A DNA stretch of 64,000 bases from Plantactinospora endophytica. GTDB lineage: Bacteria > Actinomycetota > Actinomycetes > Mycobacteriales > Micromonosporaceae. The notes under the pieces were generated by a model, which worked only from the letters and a program-made list of their open reading frames with translations, was not told the origin of the DNA and made no database searches. Position numbers and translations under genes: made by a program. Below, one piece after another: positions 1 to 8,479 of the stretch. The stretch covers positions 248,001-312,000 of the forward strand of contig NZ_BONW01000013.1 in assembly GCF_016862915.1 (NCBI RefSeq), in the 5' to 3' direction. The first letter of the stretch is position 1. Every line of letters starts with the position of its first letter.

Positions 1-848
1 CCGAGCGGCCCGATGTCGCCGGTGCCGCTGACCCTGATGACGCCCTCCTTCTCCACGGCTCCCGACGCGTTGTGGTACTTCTCCCAGTCGGTGTGGTTCA
101 TTTCGCCGACGGAGTCGCTGGCCCACGCGCCGGTGGTGCCGCCCTCGACGGTGACGTTGTCGAAGACGCCGACGGCCTGGGTGAACCGGACCTCCTCGGT
201 CGCGCCGCCGAGGCCGACCTTCCGGAGGGTGAGGTCGCCGGGGGAGGCGGCGAAGAGGCCGACCTGGACCTTGTCCGGCAGGCCGTCGAGCGTCGCCGCC
301 CCGACGGTGCGCCACTGCTCGCCGTCCGCGGACTCGAAGCCGGTGACGGTGTCGCCCGAGCGGCTCAGCCGCAGCCAGCGCGGGGACCGTTCCGATACGC
401 CGCCCGGACCTCCGGCGACGTCGTGTCCGTAGTCGTGCTGGAAGCGCACCCCGTGCTGGCCGGTCATCATGACGGCCGCGTACTGCGAGCCCGGCCGCAC
501 GCCGTCCTTGACGATGATCCCGGCCTTGGCCCACGGCACCAGCCCGGACACTATCTGATCATGGTCCGGTGGCGGGTAGGTGATCGTCCCGGTCATCGAG
601 GTCATCCGGACCGTGATGCTGCCCTCGCGGCCCAGATCGCGGTGCAGGAACCAGAACCTGTCGCTGACGGTGGCGCCGTCGCCGGTGACGGGAGCGGTCG
701 GGCACGGCCCGGGGCAGGACGCCTGGTTGCCGAAGGCGTACAGCAGGCCCAGCGCGATGACGGCGAGGGCTGCGGCGGCCAGTGCGGTCAGGCGGCCCGG
801 GCGGCGGAACGCGGACCATTCCCGCCGGAGGAGTTCGGTGGTCGACAT
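1..848 (-). CDS. ABC-2-type transporter permease with large external domain, 3' part outside window
   Basis: The frame starts at the ATG at 848 and stays open to the window edge, so only the first 282 or so codons are seen. The protein opens with MSTTELLRREWSAFRRPGR, a typical cytoplasmic start of actinobacterial ABC-2 permeases. One hydrophobic helix follows (about residues 20-40), then a long soluble region containing TYPPPDHDQIVSG, PWAKAGIIVKDG and SPRWLRLSRSGDTVTGFES. This is the look of a beta-sandwich, laminin-G/DUF1349-like external domain found inserted after the first membrane helix of some permeases. Further helices would lie outside the window. It is divergent from the adjacent two-component system, which may respond to it or control it (inference). 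No clear ribosome binding site precedes the chosen ATG. Confidence 0.6.
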   Translation of the reverse strand, partial: MSTTELLRREWSAFRRPGRLTALAAAALAVIALGLLYAFGNQASCPGPCPTAPVTGDGATVSDRFWFLHRDLGREGSITVRMTSMTGTITYPPPDHDQIVSGLVPWAKAGIIVKDGVRPGSQYAAVMMTGQHGVRFQHDYGHDVAGGPGGVSERSPRWLRLSRSGDTVTGFESADGEQWRTVGAATLDGLPDKVQVGLFAASPGDLTLRKVGLGGATEEVRFTQAVGVFDNVTVEGGTTGAWASDSVGEMNHTDWEKYHNASGAVEKEGVIRVSGTGDIGPL

Positions 849-934
849 GCCGTCGGTTCTAGGCGTCGGCACCTAACGCGGCCCGAACCGGCGCCGTCAT
901 GCTGTTGTTAGATCGCGCGCGGCATGCTGGAGGC

Positions 935-2086
935 ATGTTCAGGCTGATCGGCGGGACCGTGCGGGTGAGGTTCACGATTCTCTATGCCGTTGTGTTCCTC
1001 GTGTCCGGTATCGGGCTGCTGGGTCTGACCTTCCTGCTTTCCGGCGGCGGCAGCATCACCAGCGTCGCCCCCGCCGGAGACCCCCGCACCGAGGGCAGCC
1101 CCGGCGGGGCGCAGCAGCATATCCGGCAGTTGGAGCACCAGTTGGCCACGGCGCACGTGCAGCAGTCCCGCCAACTGCTGGCCGGCTCGCTGCTGGCGCT
1201 GGTCGTGATGGCGGTGGTGTCACTGCTGCTCGGCCGGGTACTGGCCAGGCGCGTGCTGCGGCCACTGCGCCTGATCACCAACGCCACCCGGCGGATCTCC
1301 GCCGACAGCCTGGATCGGCGGCTGGCGGTCACCGGCCCGGCCGACGAGGTGAAGGACCTCGCCGACACCATCGACGGGCTGCTCGCACGGCTTGAGGCGT
1401 CGTTCGTCGCGCAGCGCCGCTTCGTCGCCAACGCCTCCCACGAACTGCGTACGCCGCTGGCGACGATGCGGGCGTCGCTGGACGTCGCGGTTGCCAAGCC
1501 CGACCCGGCCCCGTCGACGGTGCTGCTCGCGGACCGGCTGCGTCGGCAGCTCGACCGCGTCGATCACCTGCTCGACGGGTTCCTCGTACTGGCCCGGGCA
1601 CAGCACGGCACGCTGGCCGACGCCGGCCCGGTCGACCTCGGCGACCTCGTCAGCACGACCCTGCGGGAAAGGACCGCCGACGTGACGTCGAAGCGGCTGG
1701 GCGTGACGGTGGACGTACCCCCGGGAACGAGCGCCCAGGGCAGCCCCGCGCTGCTGGCGCGGTTGGTCGGCAACGTCGTCGACAACGCCGTGACACACAA
1801 CGAGCACGGCGGATGGATCGGAATCACCGCTTCCGGGAGCGGCACAGAGCTGGTGCTGGTGGTCGAGACCGGTGGTCGAGTTCTCGACCAACGGGAGGTC
1901 GACCGGCTGACGCAGCCGTTCGAGCGGCTCGGCGGCGAACGCGGCGGTTCCTCCGGGCTCGGGCTGTCGATCGTGGCCGCCGTCGCCGCCGCCCACGGTG
2001 GGCAGCTCGCCCTGCTCGCCCGACCCGGGGGCGGCCTGCGCGTCTCGATCACGCTTCCGGCCGCGAGAGTACCGGTGGCGGCATGA
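935..2086 (+). CDS. sensor histidine kinase of an OmpR-type two-component system
   Basis: Membrane-bound sensor kinase that phosphorylates the response regulator encoded immediately downstream. Helix 1 is at about residues 10-33, followed by an external loop of about 50 residues, then helix 2 at about 85-107. A HAMP linker follows (GRVLARRVLRPLRLITNAT), then a HisKA domain with the phospho-acceptor motif NASHELRTPLATMR, and a HATPase domain with N-box NVVDNAVTHN and G-box SSGLGLSIVAAVAAAHGG. The usual DxG turn is replaced by ETGG, a mild oddity. A GGAGG lies right before the ATG at 935; an in-frame ATG at 899 and a GTG at 959 are alternatives. It overlaps the regulator gene in an ATGA arrangement, so the two are translationally coupled. 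Confidence 0.9.
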   Translation: MFRLIGGTVRVRFTILYAVVFLVSGIGLLGLTFLLSGGGSITSVAPAGDPRTEGSPGGAQQHIRQLEHQLATAHVQQSRQLLAGSLLALVVMAVVSLLLGRVLARRVLRPLRLITNATRRISADSLDRRLAVTGPADEVKDLADTIDGLLARLEASFVAQRRFVANASHELRTPLATMRASLDVAVAKPDPAPSTVLLADRLRRQLDRVDHLLDGFLVLARAQHGTLADAGPVDLGDLVSTTLRERTADVTSKRLGVTVDVPPGTSAQGSPALLARLVGNVVDNAVTHNEHGGWIGITASGSGTELVLVVETGGRVLDQREVDRLTQPFERLGGERGGSSGLGLSIVAAVAAAHGGQLALLARPGGGLRVSITLPAARVPVAA

Positions 2087-2739
2087 GGATCCTCGTCGTC
2101 GAGGACGATCACGCCCTCGCCGAGGTCCTCGCCGAAGGTCTACGCGACCAGGGCATGGCAGTCGACCTCGCGCACGACGGGCTGACCGCCAGCGCCAAAC
2201 TCGACCTCACCGCGCACGACGTGGTCGTCCTGGACCGGGACCTGCCCGGCCTGCACGGCGACACGCTGTGCCAGATGATCACCGAGCGGGTGGCCCGGCC
2301 GATGGTGCTGATGCTGACCGCGGCGAGCGCGCCCGGCGACCGGGTCAGTGGGCTGACCCTGGGCGCGGACGACTATCTCGCCAAGCCCTTCCACTTTCCC
2401 GAGCTGATCCTGCGGATCCAGGCACTCGCCCGCCGCAAGCCGGACGCGCGGCCCCGGACGCTGCACGTCGCCGGGATCGGACTGGACCCGGTACGCCGGA
2501 CCGTCGTTCGCGACGGCCGGCAACTCAACCTCTCGGTGAAGGAGTTCGCCGTGTTGCAGGCGCTGCTGTGGGCCAGCCCGGGCTTCGTGAGCGCCGAGGC
2601 CCTGCTCGAACAGGTCTGGGACGAGAACGCCGACCCGTTCACCAACACCGTCGCCGTGACCGTGGGCCGGTTACGGCGCAAACTCGGCGACCCACCGATC
2701 ATCGCCACGACGCCGGGAGTCGGCTACCGGATCGCATGA
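2083..2739 (+). CDS. OmpR/PhoB-family response regulator
   Basis: Cytoplasmic transcription factor of 218 residues. The receiver domain (1-115) has the acidic pair in VVEDDHALAEVL, the phospho-acceptor aspartate in VVLDRDLPGLHGD, and the conserved lysine in DDYLAKPFHFPEL. The C-terminal winged helix (about 125-217) has the recognition region FTNTVAVTVGRLRRKLGD and ends in the family hallmark TPGVGYRI. The start ATG overlaps the stop of the kinase gene, so this pair is one operon. Its targets cannot be read from sequence; the divergent ABC permease at the left edge is the natural candidate. Confidence 0.95.
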   Translation: MRILVVEDDHALAEVLAEGLRDQGMAVDLAHDGLTASAKLDLTAHDVVVLDRDLPGLHGDTLCQMITERVARPMVLMLTAASAPGDRVSGLTLGADDYLAKPFHFPELILRIQALARRKPDARPRTLHVAGIGLDPVRRTVVRDGRQLNLSVKEFAVLQALLWASPGFVSAEALLEQVWDENADPFTNTVAVTVGRLRRKLGDPPIIATTPGVGYRIA

Positions 2740-2875
2740 TCAGATCTATGCCGCATGGGGGCACACCGTCGGACCGTGCCAGGCTTTCCCTCCGGACTCC
2801 ACTGTGCCCGGCAACCCTCCGATCTGGCACTTCCAGTGGTGGATCTGACCTGACGACAGAAGAGAAGGAACGGAA

Positions 2876-2900
2876 CGCCGGCCGCACACCTCGGCCGGCG
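2876..2900. terminator. bidirectional hairpin between convergent genes
   Basis: A perfect 9-bp inverted repeat, CGCCGGCCG and CGGCCGGCG, is separated by a 7-nt loop. It lies between the ends of the response regulator and the phosphotransferase gene. There is no U-tract, as is common in actinomycetes. Confidence 0.6.
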
Positions 2901-2915
2901 CTCCGCCGTTCTCGC

Positions 2916-3986
2916 TCAGTGACATCTGCTGCGGCAACCGTGTGGGTTGGAGTCGGCGGGTGGTGGATTCTGCTCCAATGTGGCCTCGCCGGCCAGCCAG
3001 GGTGTGGGATCCGATTCCGCTTTGCGGACGTCCGCCAGCAGCCTGGCGATCACCGCCTCGGTCACCCAGGCATCGCCGTTGCGGTTGGCGGCACCCAGCC
3101 AATCACCGATGTCCCACAACGCCCGGCAGGCAGCCAGTACGGGGAAGCCGGCCACCTCGCTCCGGCTCAGCGGACGGACCTGCTGGTAGCCGGCGAGGAC
3201 CGCTGCCCAGCCTTCGCGTTCCTCCTCCGGTGAGTCGGGCCCGCGATAGAGACTGACCAGGTCGTACGCGCGTAACCCGAACCCGCAGTGGTCAAAGTCG
3301 AACGTGACGAACCGTCCGTCGCCGTCGATGTTGGTGTTCCCCCGGTGCAGGTCTGCGTGGATGATCCCGTATGCGCCGCCGATCGCTCGGAGCCGCTGGA
3401 TCTCGCCGGTCAGTCGCTCGCCGAGCTTGCCGAGTTCGGCGAGGTCCGCTGCGGCCCGACCCGAGCCGGCATACGGTGCCAGGCTGGCCAGCGGCCGTTC
3501 GAGGAGGATGCGTTCGTCGAGGTGGTAGCGGTCGTGGCTGGTGAGGAAGGCGTCCATCTCCAGGTGCATCCGGGCGATGCCGGAGCCGAACTCGCGCCAC
3601 TGCTCGGCGGTCAGCGTGCCTTCGTACAAGGGCGTGCCGGGCGCGTGGGTGAACAGGGCGAAGCATCGATCGCCTTCGGGCGCCGTCAGCCGGCCGAGCC
3701 GGTCGCCGGAGGTCCGCTGGTACGGGCGGATGACGCCCAGCCCGGCCGCGGCCAGGTGCTCGAGCAGGTCGAGCTCGAAGCGGAGGTCGGATTCCGAACG
3801 GATCCAGTACTTTTCCCGGTTGTAGACCCGCAGCACGCGGCGACCGCCCTCGACGTCGGTGACGAGGTAGGTGTCGTTGAAGCCGCGATTCAGCAAGCTC
3901 ACCTTGATGGGTGCCGCAATGGCGTACTCCCGTTCCACGAGTTGGGCGAGGTCCTCGGCGTGCAGGAGCGAGTGGGTCACGCGCAT
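2916..3986 (-). CDS. phosphotransferase enzyme family protein (APH/choline-kinase fold)
   Basis: Protein-kinase-like phosphotransferase of 356 residues that should move phosphate from ATP to a small hydroxylated or amino-sugar substrate. The N-lobe includes NRGFNDTYLV (nucleotide loop) and RRVLRVYNREKYW (candidate ATP-binding lysine/arginine strand). The catalytic loop GIIHADLHRGNTNID carries the Brenner-type HxDxxxxN, followed by FDFDHCGFGLRAYDLVSL, the metal-binding aspartate segment. This pattern is shared by aminoglycoside phosphotransferases, homoserine kinase-like proteins and fructosamine kinases, so the substrate is unknown. It is transcribed alone, convergent with the two-component system. 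Confidence 0.9.
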   Translation of the reverse strand: MRVTHSLLHAEDLAQLVEREYAIAAPIKVSLLNRGFNDTYLVTDVEGGRRVLRVYNREKYWIRSESDLRFELDLLEHLAAAGLGVIRPYQRTSGDRLGRLTAPEGDRCFALFTHAPGTPLYEGTLTAEQWREFGSGIARMHLEMDAFLTSHDRYHLDERILLERPLASLAPYAGSGRAAADLAELGKLGERLTGEIQRLRAIGGAYGIIHADLHRGNTNIDGDGRFVTFDFDHCGFGLRAYDLVSLYRGPDSPEEEREGWAAVLAGYQQVRPLSRSEVAGFPVLAACRALWDIGDWLGAANRNGDAWVTEAVIARLLADVRKAESDPTPWLAGEATLEQNPPPADSNPHGCRSRCH

Positions 3987-4080
3987 GTCGAGTGAGCCTA
4001 TAAGGGGACCGGATGTCCCGCCGGAACGTGCCGCGAACTCCGCGAGCCCCTCAAGGGAGGGCAGAGGCTAACGTGCTCCT

Positions 4081-4593
4081 ATGGAAGCACTTCAATGCAG
4101 CGAGAATGTACGTCTGTCCAAGATCAAACGCCCCGGAGGCGTCTTCTGGTTCGATTTTCAGTCGATCCTTCAAGACGGCGACGGGTTGTGGTTGTGGGGC
4201 CCAGTTGGTTCACCGTGGGGTGCTCCGCATGACAGTGGCCGTTTTTCGGTGTCCGTCGTGGTGTTGCTCGCGCCGGGCCGTCCGTGGGTGGCGTGGTGGG
4301 TTGACGACCCTGCTGACCGACGACTGGAGATCGACGTGTGCCTTCCGCCGGAGGCTACCGAAGCAGGTTGGCGATATGTCGATCTCGAACTCGACCCGGT
4401 GTTGCACATGCGGGATTCGCGTGTCGAGATCGAAGACTGGGACGAGTACGAGCAGGCGTGCCGCGATGGCTGGATGAGCCCGGATGAAGCCAAGATCGCG
4501 CAGGTGACGGCCGAAGACCGTGCCGGAGCACTCCGGCGCCGGGACGAGCCGTGGCAGGAGCGCGGGTGGCAGATGCTCTCCCAACAGGTGTGA
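4081..4593 (+). CDS. DUF402 domain protein
   Basis: A 170-residue soluble protein whose C-terminal half matches the actinobacterial DUF402 pattern: WRYVDLELDPVLHM, then an acidic VEIEDWDEYEQAC, then GWMSPDEAKIAQVTAED and a closing basic/acidic helix. The DUF402 fold includes FomD and nucleoside diphosphate/triphosphate phosphatases, where the conserved acidic residues bind metal. Hydrolysis of a nucleotide is therefore possible but not shown. A W-rich N-terminal half (FWFDF, DGLWLWGPVG) precedes it. It lies 39 bp upstream of a P-loop kinase-like gene and could share its transcript. Confidence 0.8.
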   Translation: MEALQCSENVRLSKIKRPGGVFWFDFQSILQDGDGLWLWGPVGSPWGAPHDSGRFSVSVVVLLAPGRPWVAWWVDDPADRRLEIDVCLPPEATEAGWRYVDLELDPVLHMRDSRVEIEDWDEYEQACRDGWMSPDEAKIAQVTAEDRAGALRRRDEPWQERGWQMLSQQV

Positions 4594-4632
4594 GGACTCG
4601 GGTCCATCAACCGCAGGTGGCGCGGGACAGGA

Positions 4633-5175
4633 GTGTCTGTGCATCAGGCGATGTTTCTGACCGGAGTCGCCGGGGTCGGGAAGTCCAGGGTGGCGGAGGC
4701 GGTCGGCAAGCTGCTCACCACGGCGGGCCACGTCGTCGCCGTGGTCGACACCGACATGCTGGCGCAGTTCGGGCCTCCGCCCGACGGAGGCCGGCTGAGT
4801 GGTCGGTTCTATGACGAGCTCAAGTGCCGCAACCTGGCGGCGGTGTGGGCCAACTACACGGCCGTCGGCGCCCGGTATCTCGTCGTCGCCGCCGTCATCG
4901 ACAGCCTGACCCAGCGGGAACAATATGCCGCGAGCCTCGCAGGCTGTGAGGTCCGCGTCGTCAGGTTGATCGCGGACAGGGAAACCGTCGTCAGCCGCCT
5001 GCGGCAACGAGACAGCGGATCGAAGCTGGAACGACACCTCAGGGCACTCGACGAGCGTGGGATCGTGCCGAACACGACGGGTGTCGAGGACTTCACAGTC
5101 AGGAACGACCGCCCGACTGCTGACGTCGCCGCAGAAATCCTCGTTCGAGCGGGGTGGGTGAACCGGGTCACGTAG
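4633..5175 (+). CDS. P-loop NTPase, small-molecule kinase-like (AAA_33 type)
   Basis: A 180-residue soluble protein beginning at GTG 4633 with the Walker A motif GVAGVGKSRVAEAV at residues 9-22. DTDMLAQFG follows, equivalent to the acceptor-binding acidic pair of shikimate- and gluconate-kinase-like proteins, then RYLVVAAVIDS as the Walker B strand. RLRQRDSGSKLERHLRALDE has the lid-type arginines. The fold fits a phosphotransferase for a small molecule or a 5'-hydroxyl end; the substrate is not identifiable. It is preceded by the DUF402 gene in the same direction. Confidence 0.75.
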   Translation: MSVHQAMFLTGVAGVGKSRVAEAVGKLLTTAGHVVAVVDTDMLAQFGPPPDGGRLSGRFYDELKCRNLAAVWANYTAVGARYLVVAAVIDSLTQREQYAASLAGCEVRVVRLIADRETVVSRLRQRDSGSKLERHLRALDERGIVPNTTGVEDFTVRNDRPTADVAAEILVRAGWVNRVT

Positions 5176-5329
5176 CGCTTCGCCGCAGACGCGCAACGCC
5201 AGGCATCGAAGGGTACGACGGCCGCTCAGGGATGTCCGTAGCCGAGGCGGAGTTCGTGGCCCAGGCTCGCCGACAGGGTGCCAGATCCTTGCTGGCCGGA
5301 GTCGGCGAGCCGCCGGCCGTCACCGGCTC

Positions 5330-5359
5330 GGTGGCCCCACCTGGGGTGGTGGGGCCACC
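5330..5359. terminator. bidirectional hairpin between convergent genes
   Basis: A perfect 12-bp stem, GGTGGCCCCACC and GGTGGGGCCACC, with a 6-nt loop. It lies between the P-loop gene and the cutinase gene, which face each other. Confidence 0.7.
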
Positions 5360-5414
5360 TCGACGTACCGCCGGTGGTTGATCCGGACCGCGACCACCAG
5401 CCGGGTCAACCGCC

Positions 5415-6134
5415 TTAGTCGTCGCCTGCCCGGTCGACGGCGAACTCGGTGGCCTGGCCCAGGTAGCTCCGATAGTCCAGGTGCGCGGCGAGGCTGCTGG
5501 ACCCGTTCTGGCAGAACTGGTCGTTGGCGTTGCAGTAGGACTGGATCCGGTCGGCGAACGCGTTGAGCTGGCCTGCTCTGCGGGGGAGGATGCCGGAGGC
5601 CCGGCCATCGGTGACGTTGAACGACTCGCCAGCGGTGAACGTCGGGTCGCCGAAGAGCAGCACGGAGGAGATCCGGGCGGCGAGGTCGGCGGTGAGTGCC
5701 GAGCTTCCACCGAGACCGCCACCGACCAGGGCATCGCCTATCACGTTGGCGCCCTGCGAGTACCCCGTCAGGACGAAGCGGGTGTCGGCGCACTTCGCGG
5801 CGGTGGCTGCCATGACCCGCTGGAGTTCGGTGACGCCCTGCCGGACGCTGCCGGCGTAGTTGAACAGTGTTGCCGGGTAGTTCAGTGCGGTGGTGCGGAC
5901 GGTCTGCGGCGACTGCTGCGTGATCTGCTGGGCCAGCGGTGTGAGGTTGATGCCGAGGCCGGGCGGTTGGAGACTGCCCCGGGCGCCGATGATCTCGACT
6001 TGCGGGCAGGTGTTGGTGGGTGCCTGGGCGGCGTAGGTCGGCGACGCGACGGCCAGCCCGGCTACCGTGGCCGCGCCGGCGACCACGAAGGCCAGCAGCC
6101 GCGGTCGGCGTGTTCGTGTCTTGCTTCCGTTCAT
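5415..6134 (-). CDS. secreted cutinase-family serine hydrolase
   Basis: Secreted alpha/beta hydrolase of 239 residues. A Sec signal peptide (positive RTRRPRLLAF, hydrophobic core, cleavage after about SPTYA-AQA near residue 36) is followed by the cutinase core: CPQVEIIGARGS (oxyanion region), the nucleophile elbow LTGYSQGANVIGDAL, FGDPTFTAGESF, and a cysteine pair near SYCNANDQFCQNG before the catalytic histidine in SLAAHLDY. Cutinases cleave esters of cutin, lipids or synthetic polyesters. AAAAGGAGCT lies about 11 nt upstream of the ATG. Transcribed alone with a hairpin terminator behind it. Confidence 0.92.
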   Translation of the reverse strand: MNGSKTRTRRPRLLAFVVAGAATVAGLAVASPTYAAQAPTNTCPQVEIIGARGSLQPPGLGINLTPLAQQITQQSPQTVRTTALNYPATLFNYAGSVRQGVTELQRVMAATAAKCADTRFVLTGYSQGANVIGDALVGGGLGGSSALTADLAARISSVLLFGDPTFTAGESFNVTDGRASGILPRRAGQLNAFADRIQSYCNANDQFCQNGSSSLAAHLDYRSYLGQATEFAVDRAGDD

Positions 6135-6154
6135 GCTCTCTCAGCTCCTTTTCC

Positions 6155-6621
6155 CAGGTCAACGAGGGTAAGGGCCCGGGAGCAGGAAGGATAGAGGGCG
6201 GCTGGAGGTTGGCTGTTTTCGATTGGCCTTCTCACAATCCGCACTGGTCGTGTGTCATTCGGCGGGCGTTTTGTGTGGCTTGCGGCTGGCCGGAGTCGCG
6301 CCGATCGGTCGGCCTCGACCACCGGCGACTCCCGGATCGGGTGCACCGCAACTCCACCCCGGTAGGGGCGCGCGACGGTGGTCGCCAGTCACCGTCCCCG
6401 CAGAATCGTCGCGGCGGCAACACGCTCTGTCACCAACGTCGGACTGATCGGCGGAACGACGAAGAATGCAGTCGTCCACCGCATGGACCAGCCAAGCCTT
6501 CGGCCCGCCACTCGGCGCCGAGCCCGTTCCGCACGGAGGTCTGCACCGTCACGCCGTCACGTTGGTGCCCGGTCCGTCCTCGCGCACCGGCTTCAATCGG
6601 CGCTTCGGCCGGACTGGGAAA
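6155..6621. other. non-coding gap with no recognised gene
   Basis: About 470 bp between the cutinase start and the terminator of the next small secreted gene. Frames here lack recognisable motifs or ribosome binding sites. The side next to the cutinase gene should hold its promoter, but I could not assign convincing -35 and -10 elements. Confidence 0.5.
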
Positions 6622-6658
6622 AGGTCGGGCCCGGGGTCATCCGACCCCGGCCCGACCT
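6622..6658 (-). terminator. hairpin downstream of small secreted protein gene
   Basis: A 16-bp stem (AGGTCGGG...CCCGACCT) with a single bulged C and the 4-nt loop ATCC. It is about 40 bp past the stop codon of the gene at 6700-7020, read leftward. Confidence 0.65.
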
Positions 6659-6699
6659 CTGGTACCACGACTGGAAACGGCCCTGATCAGGCCGGATCG

Positions 6700-7020
6700 T
6701 CAGTTGTAGTAGTAGAAATAGTATGCTCCCCCGGGGCACCCGCCAGGGAGAGTGCAGTCCCAGGGCCACTGGTAGATGGGCGAGACTGCGTAGTACCGCC
6801 TGAAGTTGGACCGGGTGTGAACGCAGTCCTGGTAGGAGTAGCCGCACTGGACGTAGTTCTCACCCGCGATGCTGACATCGCCGTTCGTGGCCATCACGGC
6901 ACTCGCAGGTGCTTCCGGCGCCTGGTACGCGGCGCTCGCGGGTACTGCTGCGGCGGTGGCTATTCCCAACGTCGCCATGGCCGTAATGGCCACTCCCAGC
7001 GCCACTTTCTTCAGGTGCAT
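6700..7020 (-). CDS. small secreted aromatic-rich four-cysteine protein, unknown function
   Basis: A 106-residue protein with a clear signal peptide (MHLKKVALGVAITAMATLG, cleavage near AVPASAA). The mature part is about 75 residues and carries exactly four cysteines in two short loops, VQCGYSYQDCVH and WDCTLPGGCPGG, which could form two disulfides. It ends in the striking tail AYYFYYYN. An AGAGGAC ribosome binding site precedes the ATG by about 6 nt, and a hairpin terminator follows, so it is a real single-gene transcript. I do not recognise the family; a small secreted structural, surface or inhibitory protein are all possible. Confidence 0.8.
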   Translation of the reverse strand: MHLKKVALGVAITAMATLGIATAAAVPASAAYQAPEAPASAVMATNGDVSIAGENYVQCGYSYQDCVHTRSNFRRYYAVSPIYQWPWDCTLPGGCPGGAYYFYYYN

Positions 7021-7241
7021 GAACGTCCTCTCGATTCACAGATAGGTCGTCCGGTTTCCCGATCCGTGCCCTTAGGGCGGCGGAATACCGGCCGGTCTGT
7101 CCCTGACGGGATAGCTCGTGGGAACACGATAGAAGGCGGCGCCGTCGCCGAACTGACGTAATCCTTTCGCCCGTCTGTCTCCGCCTTCACCCGACGAACT
7201 CCTCGGACGGCGTTCAGGGTCGGTGAACCCGGCGGTGCGGG

Positions 7242-7832
7242 TCAGATGCCGTCAGGTGTCCAGCGCGGGTTGCGGCCGAGGTAACGCAGCAGGGCGGCGA
7301 CCGGGTCGTCGTCGGCCCGTACGGGTAGGGCGGGGGCGTAGGCGAAACCGCGCAGCGGTTCTGCCGTCGCGTGTGCGGCCGGCATGAGCTGTTCGGCCAG
7401 TGCGACGGTCAGCGGTGCCGGCTGGCCGGTCGCCACGGCGACGTCCCAGGCGTGGACGGCGGCGTCGAGGGCGCATGCGGCGGCGGCGAGTGCCGGCGCC
7501 ATCTCCGGCACGGGCGGCAGCGGCGTACGCACCGACGACGCCGTCGGGTCGACACCGGCCCAGGCACCCGCAGCCGCCTCGATCGCCTTGGTGACCGTGT
7601 CCTGGACGCCGCCGTCGAGCCGACGGGGCGGATTGAACGGGTCATAGGACGGCAACGAGCCGGCTCCGACCGTGGACGCCCAGGCGTGCTGGTCGCCGGC
7701 GGCGTGGAACAGCACCTGCGCCACTGTCCATTCCGAGCACGGGGTCGGGTCGTCGAGCCGGCCGGTGTCGACGGCCACGGTGGTGACCTGACGCAATGCG
7801 TCAAGAGCGCTGGTGAGTACGGTGAAGGTCAC
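7242..7832 (-). CDS. TIGR03086-type DinB-like metal-binding protein
   Basis: A 196-residue member of the mycothiol-dependent maleylpyruvate isomerase-like, DinB four-helix family (TIGR03086). Hallmarks are the N-terminal PTPCSEWTVAQVLFHAAGD, with the conserved CxxW and first metal-ligand histidine, and DAAVHAWDVAVATGQP, with the second histidine and W. The C-terminal FAYAPALPVRADDDPVAALLRYLGR is also typical. Proteins of this family bind a divalent metal and may use mycothiol, the actinobacterial thiol; the substrate is unknown. Transcribed alone. Confidence 0.85.
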   Translation of the reverse strand: MTFTVLTSALDALRQVTTVAVDTGRLDDPTPCSEWTVAQVLFHAAGDQHAWASTVGAGSLPSYDPFNPPRRLDGGVQDTVTKAIEAAAGAWAGVDPTASSVRTPLPPVPEMAPALAAAACALDAAVHAWDVAVATGQPAPLTVALAEQLMPAAHATAEPLRGFAYAPALPVRADDDPVAALLRYLGRNPRWTPDGI

Positions 7833-7964
7833 TGATGGTCCCTTTCGGTCGGTTTTTCCGGGCTTTCGGGGGTGCGTGGTCGGGGGAGTGCGGTGCAGAA
7901 CGGGCGGATCTACGTTGGTCAGGACGCCTCGGGGCTGAGCGCGGTGCCGAGCGTCGACGACCTT

Positions 7965-8059
7965 CTACTCGGGCATGTCGTCGGCCCGGCGGGTGCGGGC
8001 CAGTTGGTCGGCCAGGTCGTCGAGGCTCGCTTGCGGTACGCGATGCGGAAGGGCGATAT
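7965..8059 (-). pseudogene. frameshifted remnant of an epoxide hydrolase N-terminal domain
   Basis: On the minus strand one frame reads ISPFRIA and the next frame continues VPQASLDDLADQLARTRR, then stops after DDMPE. Restoring one lost base joins them into the pattern of the epoxide hydrolase N-terminal domain (PFRIAVPxxxLDDLxxRLAxTRWPDE). Nothing beyond matches the rest of that enzyme, so this is a short decayed fragment rather than a gene. Confidence 0.45.
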
Positions 8060-8368
8060 CCTTGGCGAGGCGCGGCACACCGACCAGCGCAACTCGCCGC
8101 ATGCGTACATCCTCGGCATGCGGCACGCGGATCACGCCGGCTCCCATTCCGGACGCCTCTCGTCCACCGGCGCCGCCCCCAATTGATCATGCTGGAACGC
8201 GGGATGCGGAGATGCCCGCCCGCACTACCGACGCGGAGCATACGTGCGCCCGCTTGCGCCCCGGTGACGGCGCGCTTTCATGCATTTCGATGAAATATTC
8301 CCCGTGTAGCGGACATGTAGGTGTTGCCGGGCAGGTCCGGCCGGTACGACCCAGCTGAAGGAGCTGCC

Positions 8369-8479
8369 TTGGTCAGCGCATCCGACGCCGCCCTCCCCGC
8401 ACGTCTCAACCGGGCCTGTTACGACGACAACCGCTCCGGCTACCCGGGCCGGACTGACGCACTCCGCGTAGCCCGGTGA
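8369..8479 (+). CDS. possible 36-residue leader ORF coupled to the SARP gene
   Basis: A TTG-started frame of 36 codons with a strong ribosome binding site GAAGGAG at 8357-8363, 5 nt before the start. Its TGA at 8477-8479 overlaps the GTG start of the downstream regulator (GTGA), the layout of a translationally coupled leader. The peptide starts MVSASDAALPARLNRA and has no recognised motif. The good ribosome binding site and the exact overlap argue for translation; the short length leaves doubt. Confidence 0.45.
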   Translation: MVSASDAALPARLNRACYDDNRSGYPGRTDALRVAR

